Source: Bacillus sp. NEB1478 (GTDB lineage Bacteria > Bacillota > Bacilli > Bacillales > Fictibacillaceae). From it: 64,000 nt of DNA. Below are positions 18,639-28,198 of the stretch, piece by piece; within the stretch, counting starts at the first letter, position 1; each line of letters opens with the position of its first letter. The stretch is from positions 2,418,001-2,482,000 of the forward strand of contig NZ_CP134049.1 in NCBI RefSeq assembly GCF_031582965.1, given 5' to 3'. Both the position numbers and the translations under genes were made by a program. The notes under the pieces are model-generated. The model was not told the DNA's origin. It worked only from the letters and a program-made list of their open reading frames with translations, and made no database searches.

Positions 18639-19727
18639 ATGCCACAGTCAAAGTTTTTTCGTTTTGGTTACGGATTGCTGCTTATTTTTCTTGTCATTTT
18701 AGTAGGAACAAAGATTGATTTTATCTTCCGACCAGTAGTGGTCCTTGTACAAACATTATTTTTCCCTTTTTTACTGGGCGGCGTTTTGTACTATCTATTC
18801 CGTCCTATCGTGCAGTTTCTTCATAAAAGGAGAGTTCCTAAAGTTATTTCAATTTTGCTAATTTATTTGCTTGCGATCGGTTTGTTCGTATTACTGTTTT
18901 ATTCAATCGGACCGATCTTGCAGAGACAAGTAAGCAATCTAATCGAAAATACTCCTGCTCTCATTGATTCGATTCGTGGAAAATTAAATGATCTTCAGCA
19001 AAACGAATGGGTAAATCGTTTTCAGGAAAGCGATCAATTCGATGTAAAAGAAATCTCAGATAAGATATCTTCTTACTTATCACACAGTGTACAGACCATT
19101 GGAACAAACATCGCGAACTTCATTGGAATAATCACGAACATTATTATGATTTTTGTTACGGTTCCTTTCATTTTGTACTACATGTTAAAAGAAGGCGAGA
19201 AAGCACCGCAGATGGTACTGCAGACATTGCCTGAAAGACAGCGCAACAATGGCTGGAAAATTTTAAAAGACATGGACATTGCGTTAAGTTCATACATCCA
19301 AGGTCAGATTCTTGTAAGTGTATGTGTAGGAACGATGCTTTATATCGGTTATTTGATCATCGGAATTGAATATTCTTTGATCCTAGCGATTATTGCCATG
19401 TTTACGAACGTCATACCTTTTTTAGGACCCATTATTGGAGTCGTACCGGCTCTTATAGTTGCTGTAGTTGACTCTCCTGCAATGGTCATTAAAGTACTTA
19501 TAATTATGGTGATTGCACAGCAGATAGAGGGTAACTTGATTTCTCCGCAAGTAATGGGGAAAAAGCTCGATATTCACCCGCTTACGATTATCTCGATCTT
19601 GCTCGTTGCTGGAAGCCTTGGCGGTTTGCTTGGATTGATTCTTGCAGTTCCTGTGTACGCGGTTTTGAAAGTCATCGTACTTCATACGTATCGACTAATA
19701 AAACTGAGAAAAGAACAGCAACAATAA
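18639..19727 (+). CDS. AI-2E family transporter / permease
   Basis: 362 residues with seven to eight hydrophobic helices and the soluble segment between helices 3 and 4 (about 80-140) typical of the AI-2E (PerM/TqsA/YtvI) family. Family members have been linked to autoinducer export or Na+/H+ antiport, and the substrate here is unknown. The frame is open far upstream, but MPQSKFFRFG at 18639 has AAGGGG upstream and a good promoter. The longer version would overlap the asnO coding region. Confidence 0.87.
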   Translation: MPQSKFFRFGYGLLLIFLVILVGTKIDFIFRPVVVLVQTLFFPFLLGGVLYYLFRPIVQFLHKRRVPKVISILLIYLLAIGLFVLLFYSIGPILQRQVSNLIENTPALIDSIRGKLNDLQQNEWVNRFQESDQFDVKEISDKISSYLSHSVQTIGTNIANFIGIITNIIMIFVTVPFILYYMLKEGEKAPQMVLQTLPERQRNNGWKILKDMDIALSSYIQGQILVSVCVGTMLYIGYLIIGIEYSLILAIIAMFTNVIPFLGPIIGVVPALIVAVVDSPAMVIKVLIIMVIAQQIEGNLISPQVMGKKLDIHPLTIISILLVAGSLGGLLGLILAVPVYAVLKVIVLHTYRLIKLRKEQQQ

Positions 19728-19758
19728 AAAAACACCAGGCGACCGGTGTTTTTGTTTT
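19727..19758 (+). terminator. Terminator of the AI-2E family gene
   Basis: AAAAACACC and GGTGTTTTT arms around an eight-base loop, followed by GTTTT. It starts at the stop codon. Confidence 0.8.
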
Positions 19759-19767
19759 ATATAGGGA

Positions 19768-19802
19768 ATGGCGCGCATATTTTCCGTATGGCGCGCATAT
19801 TT
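19768..19802. repeat. Two-unit 20-bp direct repeat
   Basis: ATGGCGCGCATATTT occurs at 19768-19782 and again at 19788-19802, a period of 20 bases with a five-base spacer. It lies between two back-to-back terminators where no gene is present. Function unknown. Confidence 0.6.
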
Positions 19803-19818
19803 ATCTGGTTCCGCTCGT

Positions 19819-19858
19819 AAAAACAGCCCTGCTGAAATTTTCAGCGGGCTGTTTTTAC
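19819..19858. terminator. Terminator of the mtnWXBD operon (bidirectional)
   Basis: AAAACAGCCCTGCTGAAA pairs with TTTCAGCGGGCTGTTTT, with T runs on both strands, seven bases beyond the mtnD stop. Confidence 0.85.
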
Positions 19859-19865
19859 CATTTAG

Positions 19866-20402
19866 CTATTTTACTTCCTGAGGTTCTTTATCATAGATTG
19901 GAACCCATCCTTCTTTTGCTTTAAAAATGCGGACGGCAACAACTTTTCTGTCTTCTTGCAGTGTAAAATAATGACGGTAATTTTCTGGTACGGAGATTAG
20001 ATCGCCAGGCTCAAGCTCTACATCGAAAAATCTTCCGTTCGTACCTTCGATCGCAAAAATCCCGTGACCTGATACGATAAAACGAACTTCGTCATCTGTA
20101 TGATGATGCTCTGCCAAAAAGTTTTTCAACATTTCATCCAGGTTAGGCGTAGCATCAGATAAGGAAATTACATCTTCTGTCACATAACCTCTTCGTTTAG
20201 AAATGTCATCAATCTCCCCGCGGAATGTATGAATCACTTCTGCTTTTTCTTCATCTGTTAAGTTATAGTTTTCACGAAGATTCTCTGGCAATTTTTCGAT
20301 ATTCCACTTTTCATAAATAACACCTTGGCTATTTAAATAAGACTCTACCTCATTTTGTGGTTCAATTCTTTCATTGTTATCATGAAATCTTAAATGTGCC
20401 AT
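19866..20402 (-). CDS. mtnD: Acireductone dioxygenase MtnD
   Basis: 178 residues, cupin fold. Metal ligands are His99, His101, Glu105 (in EHHHTDDE) and His144. It oxidises the acireductone 1,2-dihydroxy-5-(methylthio)pent-1-en-3-one to the 2-oxo acid of methionine (Fe form) or to an off-pathway product with CO (Ni form). The start at 20402 follows GGAGGGG, seven bases away, and the preceding gene mtnB overlaps by 23 bases. Last gene of mtnWXBD; a terminator follows. Confidence 0.93.
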   Translation of the reverse strand: MAHLRFHDNNERIEPQNEVESYLNSQGVIYEKWNIEKLPENLRENYNLTDEEKAEVIHTFRGEIDDISKRRGYVTEDVISLSDATPNLDEMLKNFLAEHHHTDDEVRFIVSGHGIFAIEGTNGRFFDVELEPGDLISVPENYRHYFTLQEDRKVVAVRIFKAKEGWVPIYDKEPQEVK

Positions 20403-21057
20403 ATTTAACCCCTCCAAATGAATTGAATTTATGTTTTTTATTTAGTAAAGCCAGTGACTGAAGCTTGATTTGATAAGAAAATAAAAATTCAAATGCCTCT
20501 AGATGTTTTTTCGCTTCAAAAGCATTTCTTCCCCACACTGTAATACCATGGTTTCGGATTAAGACTGCTTTCGTTTCTGGTGTGATGACTTCAGCAACAG
20601 TCTTTGACAGCATTTCCAAATCAGCATGATTTTTTACGATTGGAACTGTAATGCTTCCGTCTTCTTCCCAGATACCAAATGCTTTGATTAGCTCTTGATC
20701 TTTAAACGTGATTTTCCCAGCATCTCCATACAACTCAGAAATAAGATTGTTGTCGACGGTATGGACATGAAGACAACAGCACGCATCCGTTAGTTTGTAG
20801 ACCTCGCAATGAATACCAGTTTCCGCCGAAGCTTTTAGTGAAGTTTGTTCTGCAGCTTTCCCTTCTCCATCTACTAATAAAAAATCCTCAGCTGTGCGTT
20901 TTGTTTTGTCTTTTCCACTTGCTGAAACGTAAAACGTAAGCGGATCGTCAGACACTTTGATCGATACGTTGCCGCTTGTTCCAGGAAACCAGTTTCTTGC
21001 AGCAAGTTCGTCCTTTACATCAGCTAGTTCATTCCAGCGTTCTTCATGTATCGTCAA
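20380..21057 (-). CDS. mtnB: Methylthioribulose-1-phosphate dehydratase MtnB
   Basis: 225 residues, class II aldolase/adducin fold. The zinc-binding HVH (in CLHVHTVDN) and the second His in RNHGITVWG are visible, with the phosphate-binding loop FPGTSGNVS near residue 24. It dehydrates methylthioribulose-1-phosphate to 2,3-diketo-5-methylthiopentyl-1-phosphate. The start codon is TTG at 21057, overlapping the mtnX stop as TTGA, with AAGGAGGT six bases upstream. Its 3' end overlaps mtnD. Confidence 0.92.
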   Translation of the reverse strand: MTIHEERWNELADVKDELAARNWFPGTSGNVSIKVSDDPLTFYVSASGKDKTKRTAEDFLLVDGEGKAAEQTSLKASAETGIHCEVYKLTDACCCLHVHTVDNNLISELYGDAGKITFKDQELIKAFGIWEEDGSITVPIVKNHADLEMLSKTVAEVITPETKAVLIRNHGITVWGRNAFEAKKHLEAFEFLFSYQIKLQSLALLNKKHKFNSFGGVKYGTFKIS

Positions 21058-21722
21058 CTTCTTACCTCCTTTTTCACTAAAGCATGAATCACATCAAAAA
21101 ATGTTTCAAAAGGCGTATACGGAATTGAATTTTCTTTACATTTTTCTATTAAGTAATCTCTGGCAAATACAACATCGGCTAACTTGGCTGCTTGAAGGTC
21201 TGTTATTGAATCACCGATTACTATTTTTTGAGAATGAGGATGCTTTTCCTCTAAGTTACGAATGACAGATGGTTTGCAGCAGCCGCAATCATTCGTGCAT
21301 TGCTCATCACAAGAATTCGGCCATGTAATTTCAATAAAATCTTTTGTGAAAATACTGCCGTTGCAGATGATGTGTTCTGTCTCTAACTTATTTTCCAAAA
21401 CAGGATGAACAAAAAAGTCGATCCCTCCGCTCACAATGTAAAGCGGTATGTTTTCTTTTTTTGTAAAATTGATAAATTCCTCAAAACCATCTCTTATCTT
21501 TGATCTGGTTAGAACAAACTGGATAATATCATTCCGTTTATTAGCTGATATTCTGGAAAACAACTTCCCTACCCCTTCTCGAATCGAGATTGACTCATTC
21601 AAGATATTGTTCACGATTGGCTGCCATCCTTCTGGTGAGAACTCCTCCATGATGGCAACAATATTATCTTTTTCAGTGACCGTTCCATCAAAATCACAAA
21701 AAATCACAGGTTGGCTAGTCAT
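21054..21722 (-). CDS. mtnX: HK-MTPenyl-1-phosphate phosphatase MtnX
   Basis: 222 residues, HAD-superfamily phosphatase. Motif I is [12 protein letters not shown] near residue 10 and motif III/IV is [16 protein letters not shown] near residue 170. It removes phosphate from 2-hydroxy-3-keto-5-methylthiopentenyl-1-phosphate to give the acireductone. A Cys-rich stretch near residues 140-150 ([12 protein letters not shown]) is conspicuous and might bind metal. The ATG at 21722 overlaps the mtnW stop as ATGA and is preferred over the upstream in-frame start at 21743. Confidence 0.92.
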   Translation of the reverse strand: MTSQPVIFCDFDGTVTEKDNIVAIMEEFSPEGWQPIVNNILNESISIREGVGKLFSRISANKRNDIIQFVLTRSKIRDGFEEFINFTKKENIPLYIVSGGIDFFVHPVLENKLETEHIICNGSIFTKDFIEITWPNSCDEQCTNDCGCCKPSVIRNLEEKHPHSQKIVIGDSITDLQAAKLADVVFARDYLIEKCKENSIPYTPFETFFDVIHALVKKEVRS

Positions 21723-22960
21723 GTAGCAGGCACTCCTCCCCAAAGCTCTAATGCTTTTAAAAGTTCAGGATGATGTTCAGCATATTTCTCGAAGTCTTCA
21801 CCTCTGACGACTGCATCGATCGCTTGCCTGAAAGCTCGTGCACCGCCAGCTGCTCCATCCGGGTGGCCATGTATTCCACCACCTGCATTAATCACACTAT
21901 CGACACCAAAATCTTTGAACAAAATAGGTGTCAGTCCCGGATGAATTCCCGCTGATGGTACTGGAAAAGATTTTGCAAGCTTGATATTGTCTGTTGTCAA
22001 TGCTTCACTTATACCGAGTGCCTCACCGCGTTCAAGTGCAACACTTCCATATGGGCTTGGGAATAAGACGAGATCTGCACCAGCATATCTTAATAATTTT
22101 CCTAATAGAACAGAATATCCAATTCCATAAAGGGATGAAGATCCAATTGCTCCTGATAACGCTGGATGGGCCATAATCGGCAGCGGAATTTCTTTATCTT
22201 CTGCCAGTTCTTGAAGAACATCAGGTCCATACGACAATACGTTGAAAAGTAAAGCGTTCGCACCTAACTCAGCTGCAAGCCTCGCTTTATCTCTCAGTTC
22301 ACTCGTACGTCCAGTTAAGTTAACTGCGTATAGTGTTTTTTCACCTGTTCGTTCTTGAACTTGCTGCAACACTTTTTTTGCCGTTCTTATTCTGTCATCA
22401 AACGGTGTGAGCGGATTATCAAAAAGAATTTCATCATCTTTTACAAGATCAACACCGCCTAAAGCTTGCTCGTAAAGCTGTTGTTCAAAAAATGATATAT
22501 CTTTGCCTAATACTCCTTTAAAGATACTCATAACGAGCGGCCGGTCGTGAACACCGAGAATATTTCGGATACCATCAATACCGTATTTCGGCCCTGGGAA
22601 ACGCTGCTCCAGATGCTTATCTAACTCTAAATCTACTAGCTTTATTTCACCATCTAGTGACAGCTTCCCGAAAATAGTCGTTAAAATCGCCGGAAGATCC
22701 GGTGAAAAATTGGCAGCAGGATATGAAATTTTAATTAATCCTTTTGTACGCTTGCTTCCTAAAAATTGATTTGTTTTATTGTCGTCATCCAATACCACGA
22801 CACTTTCTACAGTGCCTTTATGTTTTTCCAGCTGATTTTGTTCTAATTGCGGGAGATCTGTCCACGATCCTACAGTCAGACCGAGTGCGATCCCCTCAGC
22901 CTTCTTTTCCAAATTTCCTTTTTTATCATGTACCAAATATGTCGCTGTTACTTTACTCAT
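21719..22960 (-). CDS. mtnW: DK-MTP-1-phosphate enolase MtnW (RuBisCO-like)
   Basis: 413 residues, form IV RuBisCO-like protein. The lysine that is carbamylated in the family, with metal ligands, is in LVKDDE (Lys174, Asp176, Glu177). It tautomerises 2,3-diketo-5-methylthiopentyl-1-phosphate and does not fix CO2. [10 protein letters not shown] at 22960 is chosen over 22984 because AAAGGAG lies between them. First gene of mtnWXBD. The leader upstream carries a SAM-I riboswitch, a terminator and two copies of a repeat. Confidence 0.93.
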   Translation of the reverse strand: MSKVTATYLVHDKKGNLEKKAEGIALGLTVGSWTDLPQLEQNQLEKHKGTVESVVVLDDDNKTNQFLGSKRTKGLIKISYPAANFSPDLPAILTTIFGKLSLDGEIKLVDLELDKHLEQRFPGPKYGIDGIRNILGVHDRPLVMSIFKGVLGKDISFFEQQLYEQALGGVDLVKDDEILFDNPLTPFDDRIRTAKKVLQQVQERTGEKTLYAVNLTGRTSELRDKARLAAELGANALLFNVLSYGPDVLQELAEDKEIPLPIMAHPALSGAIGSSSLYGIGYSVLLGKLLRYAGADLVLFPSPYGSVALERGEALGISEALTTDNIKLAKSFPVPSAGIHPGLTPILFKDFGVDSVINAGGGIHGHPDGAAGGARAFRQAIDAVVRGEDFEKYAEHHPELLKALELWGGVPAT

Positions 22961-23029
22961 CGTTGTTATACTCCTTTCAAACACAAAACTTGCTATAAAC
23001 TTTTCATCCTTTGAACATTTAAAGGCAAG

Positions 23030-23112
23030 AAAGTCTAGGAATCATTTATTGGCTCCTCCATGAGCACCGAGAAAACAAAACTGACGACGAGATTCGACGC
23101 TTATTAATGATC
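23030..23112 (+). repeat. Intergenic repeat family, copy 1 (partial)
   Basis: The block from CATGAGCACCGAGAAAAC at 23060 to TTATTAATGATC at 23112 is almost identical to the 3' half of copy 2 at 23115-23232. The 5' half is divergent or truncated. No coding frame. It lies in the mtnW leader, antisense to mtnW. Confidence 0.75.
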
Positions 23113-23114
23113 TT

Positions 23115-23232
23115 CCAATCGTTTGATCATTTAGAAGCGAGAAGGTCGAGAAAGTGAAGGTTTCGAGGCGCGGAATGTAGTCCTCCTACATGAGCACCGA
23201 GAAAACAAAACTGACGACGAGATTCGACGCTT
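23115..23232 (+). repeat. Intergenic repeat family, copy 2
   Basis: A unit of about 118 bases beginning CCAATCGTTTGATCATTTAG and ending TTATCAATGATC, with a 3' half shared with copy 1 and a diverged third copy at 62480-62592 on the other strand. ATCATT near its start and AATGAT at its end form short inverted termini. Confidence 0.75.
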
Positions 23233-23252
23233 ATCAATGATCAAACACAATA

Positions 23253-23281
23253 AAAAGCCCCATCCAAGAAGGAAGGGGCGC
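23253..23281 (-). terminator. SAM riboswitch terminator upstream of mtnW
   Basis: On the minus strand GCCCCTTCC...GGATGGGGC is followed by TTTTTATT. It lies 22 bases after the aptamer, as expected for the expression platform of a SAM-I switch. It ends transcription when SAM is abundant. Confidence 0.8.
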
Positions 23282-23303
23282 CAAAAATCACAGTCCACGC
23301 TTC

Positions 23304-23422
23304 CTCTCATCTCTCAGTCCTTTTATAGACTGCAAGAATTAGCACCGTTTTCAGCATAAAAAATAAGCTGAATGGTTGCCGGGTTTCATCGGGCTAGTCC
23401 CTCCACCTGCTCTTAATAAGAG
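23304..23422 (-). promoter_or_regulatory. SAM-I riboswitch (S-box) of mtnWXBD
   Basis: The minus strand carries the S-box core: CTCTTAT (P1 5' strand), AAGAGCAGGTGGAGGGA, GCCCGATGAAACCCGGCAACC, GGTGCTAATTC and an ATGAGAG P1 closing strand. These are the conserved SAM-contacting and kink-turn segments. Together with the terminator at 23253-23281 it should switch the salvage genes off when SAM is plentiful. Confidence 0.93.
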
Positions 23423-23453
23423 TGCAAATTGTTTGAATATAATGTTAAATGTG

Positions 23454-23482
23454 ATTATGACAGGGTCATTACGATCTGTCAA
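23454..23482 (-). promoter_or_regulatory. Promoter of the mtnWXBD operon
   Basis: TTGACA (23482-23477) and CATAAT (23459-23454) on the minus strand with a 17-base spacer. It starts ten bases past the mtnE stop and leads directly into the SAM riboswitch. Confidence 0.75.
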
Positions 23483-23491
23483 CAAAAAAAT

Positions 23492-24658
23492 TTATAGCAA
23501 CGTTGCAATGCGGTCTGCAGCTTCTATTAGCCGCTCTTCTGAAGTAAGAAGCCCGACCCGTACGTATCGGTCACCTTCTTTTCCGAACCCGATTCCCGGT
23601 GCTACGACAACATGTGTTTTATCTAACACATGATCAGCGAATGTTTCTGAAGTGAATCCATCAGGAACTGGGAGCCAGCAGAAAAAGGATCCTTTTGGCG
23701 CCTGGACACTCCATCCGTGTTCTTTTAACCGCCCGATAAATGCATTTCGTCGCCTTTCGTAAGTTTGGACGAGTTCATCCACGCAGTCTTGTGGTCCATT
23801 TAAAGCAACTGCCGCTGCATGCTGAACAGCGCCAAAAAGACTAACGTAAAAATGATCTTGTAATAGATTGATTGACTCAATGACTTGTTCATTTCCGACC
23901 GCGAAACCAACACGCCACCCAGCCATATTGTATGTTTTAGATAATGTATATATTTCGATTCCTACATCCTTTGCACCATCAGCCTGAAGGAAACTTACTG
24001 GCTTTTGCCCGTCATATCCGATCGCACCATACGCAAAATCGTGGCAAACTAAAATATCGTGGTCTTTAGCGATCTTCACAGTTTCATCAAAAAATTCTTT
24101 TGTAGCAACACCTGCAGTCGGGTTGTTCGGATAGTTTAAAAACATGAGTTTCGCTTCATTCAGCACGCTTTCATCCAAGCTCTTATAGTCAGGAAGAAAT
24201 TCATTTTCTTTTTTGAGTGGCATCGTTTCCATTCTTGCTCCTGCCATTGCAATGCCTGACCAGTAATCCGGGTAGCCTGGGTCAGGAACAAGTGCAACTT
24301 CATCAGCGTTCAAATAGCATTGAGAAAGTTCAACAAGTCCGACTTTGCCTCCAAAAAGAACAGCTACTTCTTTATCAGGGTCGAGATCAACATCATATTC
24401 CCGTTTATAAAAATCAACAGCGGCCTGCTTTAAAAACGGGTAGCCGCGAAAAGGGGAATACTTGTGATAACCCGAATGATCTGCCCCTTCTTTTAGTGCG
24501 TCAACAATATGATTTGGTGTAGGCAGATCTGGATTACCTTGTCCAAGATTGATAACATCATAACCTTGATCCACATAATCCGTTACTTTTTTTACGAGCT
24601 TAGCAAAAAATTGTTCCGGCAGCTTTCCCAAAACCTCTGCCTGTTCAAAACGTTTCAC
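23492..24658 (-). CDS. mtnE: Methionine-salvage aminotransferase MtnE
   Basis: 388 residues, fold-type I PLP aminotransferase. The PLP lysine is Lys241 in TLSKTYNMAGWR, with the NYPNNPT loop near residue 175. In Bacillus, MtnE transaminates 4-methylthio-2-oxobutyrate to methionine, preferably with glutamine as donor. The frame starts with GTG at 24658 behind GGAAGTGA. It is divergent from mtnU, and transcripts may run into the mtnW promoter region because no clear terminator separates them. Misassignment to LL-diaminopimelate aminotransferase is possible from sequence alone, but the context argues for MtnE. Confidence 0.88.
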   Translation of the reverse strand: MKRFEQAEVLGKLPEQFFAKLVKKVTDYVDQGYDVINLGQGNPDLPTPNHIVDALKEGADHSGYHKYSPFRGYPFLKQAAVDFYKREYDVDLDPDKEVAVLFGGKVGLVELSQCYLNADEVALVPDPGYPDYWSGIAMAGARMETMPLKKENEFLPDYKSLDESVLNEAKLMFLNYPNNPTAGVATKEFFDETVKIAKDHDILVCHDFAYGAIGYDGQKPVSFLQADGAKDVGIEIYTLSKTYNMAGWRVGFAVGNEQVIESINLLQDHFYVSLFGAVQHAAAVALNGPQDCVDELVQTYERRRNAFIGRLKEHGWSVQAPKGSFFCWLPVPDGFTSETFADHVLDKTHVVVAPGIGFGKEGDRYVRVGLLTSEERLIEAADRIATLL

Positions 24659-24767
24659 AGAATCACTTCCAGTCTAATTTGAATGTTCTTGAAATTCTAA
24701 TGAGTTATGTTATACGCTTAAGGAAATTCTGTAAAGACTTTTTTTTACCATGGAGGGTTGTTATTCA

Positions 24768-25550
24768 ATGAAAATTGCATGCATACAAGTGGATGTTCAA
24801 TTTGGCAAACCGCAATTAAACTATGAACATATTGAAAAAAAGATACGTGAGACAGTACACCTTTATAAGCCAGATACAATTGTTCTTCCTGAGCTATGGG
24901 ATACCGGTTATGATTTAACCAGATTAGATGTAATCAGCGATGATAACGGCGAAAAAGCCAAGAAGTTATTAAGCTCTCTTGCAAAAGAGTTTGCGGTCAA
25001 CATAATTGGCGGCTCTGTTGCCATGAGAAACGAGCAATCCGTTTACAATACAATGATGAGCTTTAACCGAAATGGAGAGCATATTGGAACTTATTCAAAA
25101 GCCCACCTCATTACACTGATGGATGAAGAAAAATACATTTCAGCAGGAGATGCAACTGGTTTATTCAAGGTGGATGGCATTCTTTCGGCAGGGGTTATCT
25201 GCTACGATATCCGCTTTCCTGAATGGATTCGCAAACCTTTTTTAAATGGGGCAAAAGTACTTTTCGTTCCTGCACAATGGCCGATCCAGAGAGAGATTCA
25301 TTGGCGGGCTTTGCTCATCGCGCGAGCCATTGAAAACCAATGTTATGTCATTGCTTGCAACCGTATAGGAAGTGATCCGAATAATACCTTTGCCGGGCAG
25401 TCGATGATTATAGATCCATGGGGTGAGATCGTTGCGGAAGCTTCAAAAACAGAGGAAGAAATTTTAGTTGCAGACCTTTCATCAACGCTCGTTGATGAAG
25501 TTCGCACAAAGGTTCCAGCATTAAATGACCGTCGTGTGGATTTGTATTAA
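24768..25550 (+). CDS. mtnU: Omega-amidase MtnU (nitrilase superfamily)
   Basis: 260 residues with the Glu42-Lys111-Cys145 triad of carbon-nitrogen hydrolases (LPELWDTG, YSKAHL, VICYDIRFPEW). Its likely role is to hydrolyse alpha-ketoglutaramate formed when MtnE uses glutamine, pulling the transamination forward. The ATG at 24768 has GGAGGG nine bases before it; the ATG at 24750 sits just before that site. Divergent from mtnE with about 110 bases between, where overlapping promoters are plausible but not clear-cut. Confidence 0.88.
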   Translation: MKIACIQVDVQFGKPQLNYEHIEKKIRETVHLYKPDTIVLPELWDTGYDLTRLDVISDDNGEKAKKLLSSLAKEFAVNIIGGSVAMRNEQSVYNTMMSFNRNGEHIGTYSKAHLITLMDEEKYISAGDATGLFKVDGILSAGVICYDIRFPEWIRKPFLNGAKVLFVPAQWPIQREIHWRALLIARAIENQCYVIACNRIGSDPNNTFAGQSMIIDPWGEIVAEASKTEEEILVADLSSTLVDEVRTKVPALNDRRVDLY

Positions 25551-25576
25551 TTCGTAATCTTTTCCCAAAAATGTGG

Positions 25577-25605
25577 TTGACAACCTTTTATTATCGATGT
25601 AGTAT
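25577..25605 (+). promoter_or_regulatory. Promoter of the mtnKA-transporter operon
   Basis: Perfect TTGACA at 25577-25582, 17-base spacer, TAGTAT at 25600-25605. The predicted start is about 50 bases before the S-box aptamer. Confidence 0.7.
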
Positions 25606-25663
25606 AACGATTATGAATTGTGCGAATATTATTTCGCCTTGTACTTTTAATTGAATAACAGGT

Positions 25664-25835
25664 CTCTTATCAAGAGCAGGTGGAGGGATATGGCCCGATG
25701 AAACCCAGCAACCGACCGTAATTCCATTGTGAAATGGGGCGCCCGCAATTTAGGGGGAGCCGCTGAATGAATGAATTAAAGCGTATGGCACGGTGCTAAT
25801 TCCAGCAGAACATTTTTGTTTTGCTAAGATAAGAG
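25664..25835 (+). promoter_or_regulatory. SAM-I riboswitch (S-box) of mtnKA
   Basis: P1 is perfect: CTCTTATC (25664-25671) pairs with GATAAGAG (25828-25835). Between them are the conserved AAGAGCAGGTGGAGGGA, GCCCGATGAAACCCAGCAACC and GGTGCTAATTCCAGCAGA blocks. P3 and its neighbours are longer than in the mtnW copy. The 3' strand of P1 is shared with the terminator stem, giving the switch mechanism. Confidence 0.95.
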
Positions 25836-25873
25836 GCACGGGACTATACCTTTCCGAGCCTCTTTTCTTATAT
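25831..25873 (+). terminator. SAM riboswitch terminator upstream of mtnK
   Basis: AAGAGGCACGG pairs with CCGAGCCTCTT and is followed by TTCTTATAT. Its 5' arm overlaps the closing strand of the SAM aptamer. Confidence 0.88.
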
Positions 25874-25918
25874 AGAAAAGGGGCTTTTTATATTTCAATA
25901 TATAAGGGGGAAACGGAA

Positions 25919-27136
25919 ATGAGTATCCAATTGGAGCGATCATACGAACCGTTAACTGAATTAAACGTGATAGAAGTCATTCGTGATTTAAATTATTTTC
26001 TACCTGAACACGAAAACGAATTAGTAGTAAATGAAATTGGCGATGGAAACTTAAATCTCGTGTTTCATATTAAACATCCTTCCACAAAAAAATCATTGAT
26101 CGTAAAACAGGCATTGCCTTATGCAAAGGTTGTAGGAGAAAGCTGGCCTCTTACATTGGACAGAGCACGAATAGAAAGTGACGCTTTACGGGCAAAAGGT
26201 GAATCGGTTCCCCATCTTGTTCCTCAGGTGTATCACACAGATAGAACTCTAGCAGTGACTGTAATGGAGGATTTGTCCGACCATACGATATTAAGAAAAG
26301 CATTGATTGAAGGAAACACCTATTCGCAGCTAGCTGAAGATATCGGAACGTTTACAGCAAACACAGCATTTTATTCCAGTGATTTTTATCTTCATCCTTT
26401 TAAGAAAAAAGAACAAGTTGCTAAATTTATCAACCCCGAGCTTTGTAAGATCACAGAAGATCTCGTGTTTACAGATCCTTTCTTCGACCATGACACGAAC
26501 GATTTTCCTAATGAACTTTCTACCAATGTCAAAAAGCTATGGAATGATAATGAACTTTTAAGAAACGTATCACAATTACGCTACTCTTTTTTAACCCGAT
26601 CTGAAGTTCTGCTGCACGGTGATCTTCATACAGGCAGTATTTTTGTAACAGCAGATTCTACAAAAATTATCGATCCTGAATTTGCTTTCTACGGACCTGC
26701 CGGATTTGATTTAGGCCATTTTTTGGCAAATTTGGCACTGAACTATCTTTCACAAAACGCACATGCAAAAGAACCTTTTAACCGTGAAGCATTGCAAAAT
26801 TATTTACTCGAAACGATTCAAAAAACTTGGGATACGTATGAAAAGACTTTCTCGGATTTATGGCATGAAAAAGCGGAAGGTCCCTTTTCAAAAACGAGTG
26901 GAGTATTAAAAGATTTCATTCGGCAAACATTCCAGGACAGTATAGGTTTTGCAGGATGCGAAATAATCAGACGGACGATCGGTCTTGCTCATGTAGCTGA
27001 CTTAGACTCTATCGAAAACAAAGAAGTAGAACTGTTTTACAAAAAGAAAGCACTGGAGCTTGGCAGTCAGCTCATTAAGAAACGATCAAATTTCACATCG
27101 ATTACTCAACTAACAGATTGGATCAGAGGTGCATAA
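25919..27136 (+). CDS. mtnK: 5-methylthioribose kinase MtnK
   Basis: 405 residues, aminoglycoside-phosphotransferase-like kinase fold. The catalytic HGDLHTGS loop and the metal-binding IIDPEF segment lie near residues 230-260. It phosphorylates 5-methylthioribose at C1. The frame is open from 25793, but that part is riboswitch RNA. The ATG at 25919 follows AAGGGGG and gives the family length. It ends three bases before mtnA. Confidence 0.94.
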   Translation: MSIQLERSYEPLTELNVIEVIRDLNYFLPEHENELVVNEIGDGNLNLVFHIKHPSTKKSLIVKQALPYAKVVGESWPLTLDRARIESDALRAKGESVPHLVPQVYHTDRTLAVTVMEDLSDHTILRKALIEGNTYSQLAEDIGTFTANTAFYSSDFYLHPFKKKEQVAKFINPELCKITEDLVFTDPFFDHDTNDFPNELSTNVKKLWNDNELLRNVSQLRYSFLTRSEVLLHGDLHTGSIFVTADSTKIIDPEFAFYGPAGFDLGHFLANLALNYLSQNAHAKEPFNREALQNYLLETIQKTWDTYEKTFSDLWHEKAEGPFSKTSGVLKDFIRQTFQDSIGFAGCEIIRRTIGLAHVADLDSIENKEVELFYKKKALELGSQLIKKRSNFTSITQLTDWIRGA

Positions 27137-27139
27137 GGA

Positions 27140-28198
27140 ATGACAGTCACAGATAAATGGGTGGCTTCGGTTCGCTATCGAGGCAACCACCTCCTTTTAT
27201 TAGATCAACAGCAGCTTCCACACAACACGGTTTACTTAAACGTAACCAGAATCGAGCATGTATGGGAAGCTATTTCAAAACTAAAAGTCCGCGGTGCCCC
27301 AGCAATTGGAATTGCGGCTGCATTCGGACTCACTCTTTGGAGTAATGCAGAAAAAGAAACGAACTTGAGTTTATTTTTAGAAAAACTGATTAAGCAGCGT
27401 GATTATCTTGCCTCTTCCCGTCCTACAGCTGTTAACCTTTTCTGGGCGATTGACCGTGTTACTTCTTCCGCTCAAAGTGCCCTATCTGTCGAGGACGCAA
27501 AAATACGAATCGAGCAGGAAGCCAAAAATATTCAAACAGAAGATGAAAATACATGCCGCAAGATCGGTGAATACGCACTATCTCTACTTCAGGACGGAGA
27601 TTCAGTAATGACGATTTGCAATGCAGGTGCCATCGCAACAAGTAAGTACGGGACAGCACTTGCACCCTTTCATCTTGCAAAGGAAAAAGGATGGAATCTC
27701 AGTGTATATGCAAATGAAACGCGACCCGTCCTGCAAGGATCCCGGTTAACCGCTTGGGAACTTCAATCTAATGATATAGACGTGACTCTGATCACGGACA
27801 ACATGGCAGCCCATACGCTGAAAACGAAGAATATTAAGGCTGTAATTGTAGGATGTGACCGTGTTGCCGCTAATGGAGATACTGCCAATAAAATCGGAAC
27901 GTTCGGACTTGCGTTACAAGCTAAAGCGCTTAATATCCCTTTTTACGTCGCCTGCCCCCTCTCCACTTTAGATTTGGAAACAAAAAGCGGTGAAGAAATC
28001 CCGATCGAGGAGCGGCCAGAAGAAGAAGTCACTCACCTAAACGGTATCCGTATTGCACCAGAAGGAATCAAGGTTTTTAATCCGGCATTTGACGTCACTC
28101 CTGCTGATTACATATCAGCGATCATTACGGAAAAAGGTATCGTCGAAGGAAACTATATTCAGTCCCTATCAAAACTTAAGGAGGAGGAAACCAATTGA
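27140..28198 (+). CDS. mtnA: Methylthioribose-1-phosphate isomerase MtnA
   Basis: 352 residues, eIF2B-like fold. The [13 protein letters not shown] motif is at 51-63, and the catalytic Cys160 (TICNAG) and Asp240 ([10 protein letters not shown]) are present. It converts methylthioribose-1-phosphate to methylthioribulose-1-phosphate. The start lies three bases after the mtnK stop. The stop TGA overlaps the TTG start of the next gene, tying the transporter to the pathway by translational coupling. Confidence 0.94.
   Translation: MTVTDKWVASVRYRGNHLLLLDQQQLPHNTVYLNVTRIEHVWEAISKLKVRGAPAIGIAAAFGLTLWSNAEKETNLSLFLEKLIKQRDYLASSRPTAVNLFWAIDRVTSSAQSALSVEDAKIRIEQEAKNIQTEDENTCRKIGEYALSLLQDGDSVMTICNAGAIATSKYGTALAPFHLAKEKGWNLSVYANETRPVLQGSRLTAWELQSNDIDVTLITDNMAAHTLKTKNIKAVIVGCDRVAANGDTANKIGTFGLALQAKALNIPFYVACPLSTLDLETKSGEEIPIEERPEEEVTHLNGIRIAPEGIKVFNPAFDVTPADYISAIITEKGIVEGNYIQSLSKLKEEETN

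Noticed and set aside
25793..25918. N-terminal extension of MtnK
   Set aside because: This part is the 3' portion of the SAM riboswitch and its terminator. MtnK homology begins at 25919.
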